Part shown: positions 13,363-16,333 of the stretch, piece after piece
Position numbering within the stretch: position 1 is the stretch's first letter
Layout: each line of letters starts with the position of its first letter
The notes under the pieces: model-generated
Database searches by the model: none
Told to the model about the DNA's origin: nothing
Seen by the model: only the letters and a program-made list of their open reading frames with translations
NCBI GenBank assembly: GCA_945883885.1
Contig: CAMCYM010000011.1
Span: 1 to 16,333, forward strand
Direction of reading: 5' to 3'
From: Chryseobacterium gleum
Lineage (GTDB): Bacteria > Bacteroidota > Bacteroidia > Flavobacteriales_D > Sanyastnellaceae
Length of the DNA: 16,333 nt
Program-made: the position numbers and the translations under genes

Positions 13363-14519
13363 GGCGAGAAGATACGCCGCGTCGCCTCCGCCGCTCCGCT
13401 GCGTTCATCCAAGTCGGCCCGGTATGCGGCGCAGCGCGCAGAAGCGGCCGCCCACGCCTCCGGCCCCGCATCCATCCACCGCCGCGCCGCCTCCCGCCAA
13501 CATTCCACCTCCAGCGGCAGCACCTCGCCCACACCCGCCTCGCGCAACCCCCGCCACGGCGTCCCCTCGCTCACCCACACCGGACAGCCCGCCGCCCACG
13601 CCTCCACCACCGCGTGCCCGTAGTTCTCTGTTATGCTCGGCATCATCAAGAAATGTGCCTCGCGCAGCACGGTGGCTGCCGCTGCCGGTTCGAGCGCGCC
13701 GTGGAACCGCACTTCGATGGCGGCTTCGCCGGCGTTTCCTGCGGCGGCTTCGCCCGCCACTCGGGCGGCGGCTTCGAGCCGGGCCACTTCGGCCGGGTCC
13801 TCCCACGGTCCCACCACGTCCCACCGGACCGGCCGGCCCAGCCCCGCCAGCACCTCGCAGGCGAAGCCCAAATTCTTCACGGGGTGGACCCGGCCGAGGC
13901 TCACCACGCGCCACGGGGGCGCCGGGCGCGGAGGCGGGGGGGGAGGGGGCGGTCCGGCGAGGTTCGGGGCGACGTCGATGCGAGCGTAGCCGAAGTGGCG
14001 GCGGATGTCCTCCGCTTCCAGCTCCGACGTGGCGTGCCAGCGCACGCCGCTGAAGCGGGGAGCGCGCTGCGCCCAGGCCAGGAAGAGCCGTTTTTTCAGG
14101 GGCCTGTGGTTGAGGGCGCCCGGGCTGAGCATGCCCCGGGGGGCCAGGATGCGCTCGAGGCCGGCCCATCCCTGGGAGGCACGCAGGGGGGCGAGGGTGA
14201 AGTCCCGTGAAAACAGGCTGTTCAGGTGAAGGACGTGGGGGCGGACCTCCGTGAGCAGGGCGCGCCACCGGGCCGGTGTCCGATCGGTGGGACCGAGGCG
14301 GAGGACCTGGATGCCGGCGACGTCCTGCCATCCGCCGCCCGTGCCGGGAAGCGGCTCCGGGCTGCCGAGGTCGTGGGTGCCGGTGACCACGAAGACGTCG
14401 TGCGCGTCGGCGAGCAGGGCGGCGAGGTGGGCCACGCTCCGCACCGGACCGCCTGCGCGAAAGGCTGGAGGGTACCAGTCCGCGGCGAAGAGGATGCGCC
14501 TGCGCTCAGCGGACCCCAT
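13359..14519 (-). CDS. GT4-family glycosyltransferase with low-complexity inserts
   Basis: The 386-residue product is a GT-B fold glycosyltransferase, family 4. N-terminal domain: ILFAADWYPPAFRAGGPVRS at 9-28, then LHLNSLFSRDF and LAPRGMLSPGAL at 126-136. The C-terminal Rossmann domain starts at VVSLGRVHPVKNL (205-217) and contains the EX7E nucleotide-sugar motif ENYGHAVVE at 298-306. The likely role is sugar transfer to a lipid-linked surface polysaccharide in the cytoplasm. Two odd parts are visible: eight consecutive Pro (190-197) at the domain joint, and three Ala-rich 8-residue repeats at about 249-270. The start at 14519 overlaps the asnB stop by 14 nt, and the stop overlaps the next start. 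An in-frame ATG at 14570 is rejected because it lies deep in asnB. Confidence 0.88.
   Translation of the reverse strand: MGSAERRRILFAADWYPPAFRAGGPVRSVAHLAALLADAHDVFVVTGTHDLGSPEPLPGTGGGWQDVAGIQVLRLGPTDRTPARWRALLTEVRPHVLHLNSLFSRDFTLAPLRASQGWAGLERILAPRGMLSPGALNHRPLKKRLFLAWAQRAPRFSGVRWHATSELEAEDIRRHFGYARIDVAPNLAGPPPPPPPPRPAPPWRVVSLGRVHPVKNLGFACEVLAGLGRPVRWDVVGPWEDPAEVARLEAAARVAGEAAAGNAGEAAIEVRFHGALEPAAAATVLREAHFLMMPSITENYGHAVVEAWAAGCPVWVSEGTPWRGLREAGVGEVLPLEVECWREAARRWMDAGPEAWAAASARCAAYRADLDERSGAAEATRRIFSP
13719..13790 (-). repeat. Three 24-bp degenerate tandem repeats in the glycosyltransferase gene
   Basis: GGCGGCTTCG on the plus strand begins at 13719, 13743 and 13767, exactly 24 bp apart; the remaining 14 bases of each unit are diverged (units 1 and 2 share 8 of 14). 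In the protein this gives EAAxxxxG units at residues 249, 257 and 265. The insert lies between strands of the donor-binding domain. Confidence 0.7.
13936..13949 (-). repeat. G8-A-G5 homopurine tract coding for poly-Pro
   Basis: The plus strand has eight G (13936-13943), one A, then five G. On the coding strand it is C5-T-C8 inside the glycosyltransferase and makes most of the eight-Pro run. A change in tract length would shift the frame. With GGG at 13924-13926 it also meets a loose G-quadruplex pattern. Confidence 0.85.
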
Positions 14520-16333
14520 GGCGCGCCGTCCAATGCCCCAGGACCACCAGCAGCCAAACCCGCTCCGCATTCCAGCGCGGACTGCCGCTCAGAAACGTCT
14601 CCCACACCCGCTCCACGGCGCGGGCGGAGAGGCCGTCGAGTCCCGCGCTGTGTGCGATGCCTGCAGCACAGTAGTCGCGCAGGGGACCGCGCATCCAGTC
14701 GGCCAGGGGAAGCCTGAATCCCTGTTTGGGCCGCCCGGCCACGCCCGGGGGCAGCAGGTCGCCGAGGGATTCCACCAGCAACCGCTTCGGGGGCACCGGC
14801 CACGTCGCGGCATCCGGGGCGGCCAGGGCCTCGGTCACCAGCCGCACGTCGAGAAACGGCGCCCGGATTTCCACCCCTTGTGCAAGCCCCATGGCATCTG
14901 CATCGCGCAGCAGCACATCGGTGCAGTATGTAGACAGCTCCGACAAGCTCACCTTGGAGAGGAAGGGCAGCCGAAAGCCGTCTCCCGCCGGATCGAGTGC
15001 CTCGAGCAGCAGCCGGTGGACCCGGTTCGGGATGCGCGCAGCCGCTGGAAACAACTCGCGCACCTCCCGCTCGAGAAACATGGCCCGCGAAACCGGGTAG
15101 GTGTGTTCGAGGTCGAAGTAATCGCCCGCGAGCACAGCGGCTTGCTTGCGGACCGAGGGCTCCGGCCGCCACGCGCTGTACATGTCTCCTGCGAGTTCCC
15201 GCAAGCCTTTCGGAAACGATCCGAGCCACCGGCGTTGCAACAGCAGGTGCGACCGCAAAAACACGGGGTACCCGGCAAACAGCTCATCCCCGCCTAGTCC
15301 ACTCAAGGCCACGGCCATCCCGGCTTTTCTTGCCGCCCCCGCCACCGCGAAGGTGTTCAACCCATCGCCGGTCGGAACATCCAGCGCCGCCACCGCGTCG
15401 GGCACCGTCTCCCGCACCGTGTCCGGGTCCAGCCGGACTTCGTGGTGCGCCGTCCCGAAGTGTGCCGCCGTGGCCCGTGCAGCCTCTGCCTCGTCGAGCG
15501 GCGACCCGTCCAAGGCCACCGTGAACGTCGAAACCGGGCCGTGGGCCGCCATCGCCCCTACCACCGCGGCTGAATCGATGCCGCCGGACAGGAATGCACC
15601 CACAGGCACGTCCGCCCGCGTGCGCAGCCGCACGGCATCGACAAAATGCGTCCGGATGCGGTGGTGCAACTCCTTCGTGTCTGCCGGCGGAACCAGAGCC
15701 CGTGCCGCCCGCGCCGTATCCCACCACCGAAGTTCTTCCACCCCGCCGTCGGTGATGCGCAGCACATGTCCCGGCGGCAACGACCGAACTCCCGCCACCA
15801 GCGTAGCCGGACTGTGCACGGTTCCGTACCGCAAAAAATCCGCCACCCCGTCCGTGGCGAGCCGCCGATCGACCATGCCCGAAGCAAGCACTGCCCGCAA
15901 TTCACTGGCAACCACTACTGAAGAACCCACCTCCGCCCATATCACCGGCTTCTCCCCGAACCGGTCACGCACCACCCAGAGCGTCCGCTCCGCGGATTGC
16001 CACCAAGCGAGCCCCCACATCCCGTTGAACCGGTGCAGCGCGTCCGTCCCCCACCGCCTGAGTGCCGCAAGGACCACCTCCGTATCGCTTTCTGACCGAA
16101 ACGTCCAGGACCCTGCTAACTCGTTCCGCAGCTCCTTGTAGTTGAACACTTCCCCGGTAAACACCAGCACATCGCCGCTGAGCGCATCGCGGAAAGGTTG
16201 GGCAGCCGCTTCGGTCCGATCGACAATGCTCAGCCGCCGGTGGCCCAGCACCGTCCATTCGCCGTCGCAAAACATCCCCTCTCCGTCCGGACCGCGGTGC
16301 GCAAGGGCTCCGAGCATGGCCTCCATGCGGCGA
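14506..16333 (-). CDS. asnB: AsnB-like glutamine-dependent amidotransferase, 5' end outside window
   Basis: The frame is open to the right edge, so the N-terminus with the catalytic Cys2 (MCGI...) is missing; 608 residues are visible. Residues are numbered from the ATG at 16324-16326, which is not the true start. Glutaminase domain: LAHRGPDGEG at 8-17, LGHRRLSIVD at 27-36, then RDRFGEKP at 120-127. Synthetase domain: pyrophosphatase loop SGGIDS at 247-252 and LSGLGGDELFAGY at 341-353. Between them DVPTGDGLNTFAVAG (316-330) replaces the DEPxxDPS-type segment of ordinary asparagine synthetases. This DGLNT(Y/F) form is what I associate with AsnB homologues in polysaccharide clusters. The product probably makes Asn or amidates a sugar acid. 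It overlaps the glycosyltransferase start by 14 nt. Confidence 0.9.
   Translation of the reverse strand, partial: RRMEAMLGALAHRGPDGEGMFCDGEWTVLGHRRLSIVDRTEAAAQPFRDALSGDVLVFTGEVFNYKELRNELAGSWTFRSESDTEVVLAALRRWGTDALHRFNGMWGLAWWQSAERTLWVVRDRFGEKPVIWAEVGSSVVVASELRAVLASGMVDRRLATDGVADFLRYGTVHSPATLVAGVRSLPPGHVLRITDGGVEELRWWDTARAARALVPPADTKELHHRIRTHFVDAVRLRTRADVPVGAFLSGGIDSAAVVGAMAAHGPVSTFTVALDGSPLDEAEAARATAAHFGTAHHEVRLDPDTVRETVPDAVAALDVPTGDGLNTFAVAGAARKAGMAVALSGLGGDELFAGYPVFLRSHLLLQRRWLGSFPKGLRELAGDMYSAWRPEPSVRKQAAVLAGDYFDLEHTYPVSRAMFLEREVRELFPAAARIPNRVHRLLLEALDPAGDGFRLPFLSKVSLSELSTYCTDVLLRDADAMGLAQGVEIRAPFLDVRLVTEALAAPDAATWPVPPKRLLVESLGDLLPPGVAGRPKQGFRLPLADWMRGPLRDYCAAGIAHSAGLDGLSARAVERVWETFLSGSPRWNAERVWLLVVLGHWTARHGVR

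Noticed and set aside
13363..13374. TATCTTCT-CGCC-ATG as a promoter of the NPD gene
   Set aside because: It lies within the last codons of the glycosyltransferase (Ile-Phe-Ser-Pro-stop), and the ATGA overlap already explains expression; the similarity may be codon-driven.
12470..14053. Plus-strand open frame of 527 codons opposite the NPD and glycosyltransferase genes
   Set aside because: It is Ser/Pro/Arg-rich antisense sequence; both minus-strand genes have full motif sets.

Overview
The window looks like core chromosome of a GC-rich member of the Bacteroidota, most likely a Flavobacteriales-type lineage. The evidence is indirect. There are promoter boxes resembling the Bacteroidota -7 consensus TAnnTTTG, Shine-Dalgarno sequences are absent before essentially every start, and several families typical of the phylum are present: a DUF4296 lipoprotein, a dihydroorotase with DDQVH instead of DxHxH, a PEGA-domain lipoprotein, and a stand-alone TonB C-terminal-domain protein. 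No transposase, integrase, phage gene or CRISPR array was seen.

Layout. Positions 1-1541 hold a leftward operon: pssA (phospholipid synthesis), purS (purine synthesis) and a PEGA lipoprotein running off the left edge. A divergent rightward tRNA-Cys(GCA) with promoter box and a clear intrinsic terminator lies at 1616-1745. It is followed by about 420 bp in which I see no gene. Positions 2180-2996 carry a small exported TonB_C protein and a four-helix DoxX-like membrane protein. A DEAD-box RNA helicase (3186-4769) follows, with either a structured leader or an N-terminal extension in front of it, then a membrane-anchored coiled-coil protein (4849-5724). Positions 5799-9551 form a tightly packed rightward operon: yraN, an S4/RsuA-family pseudouridine synthase, a polyprenol-phosphate mannosyltransferase-like enzyme, dihydroorotase and a DUF4296 lipoprotein. 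It ends tail-to-tail, with a 16-bp overlap, against a leftward NAD-dependent epimerase/SDR gene. That gene is divergent from uvrC (10602-12401). From the right edge comes a leftward, translationally coupled operon: asnB-like amidotransferase (5' end outside the window), a GT4 glycosyltransferase and an NPD/FabK-family flavoprotein. It looks like the end of a surface-polysaccharide cluster.

How the genes work together. Most are housekeeping: nucleotide synthesis (purS, pyrC), lipid and glycan precursors (pssA, mannosyltransferase), RNA maturation (helicase, pseudouridine synthase, tRNA), DNA repair (uvrC) and envelope proteins. The asnB-glycosyltransferase pair is the most accessory-like part. 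I did not find a clearly new system. The most useful observations concern expression signals (near-leaderless starts with CC before ATG), the ambiguous helicase 5' region, and low-complexity tracts inside the glycosyltransferase gene.
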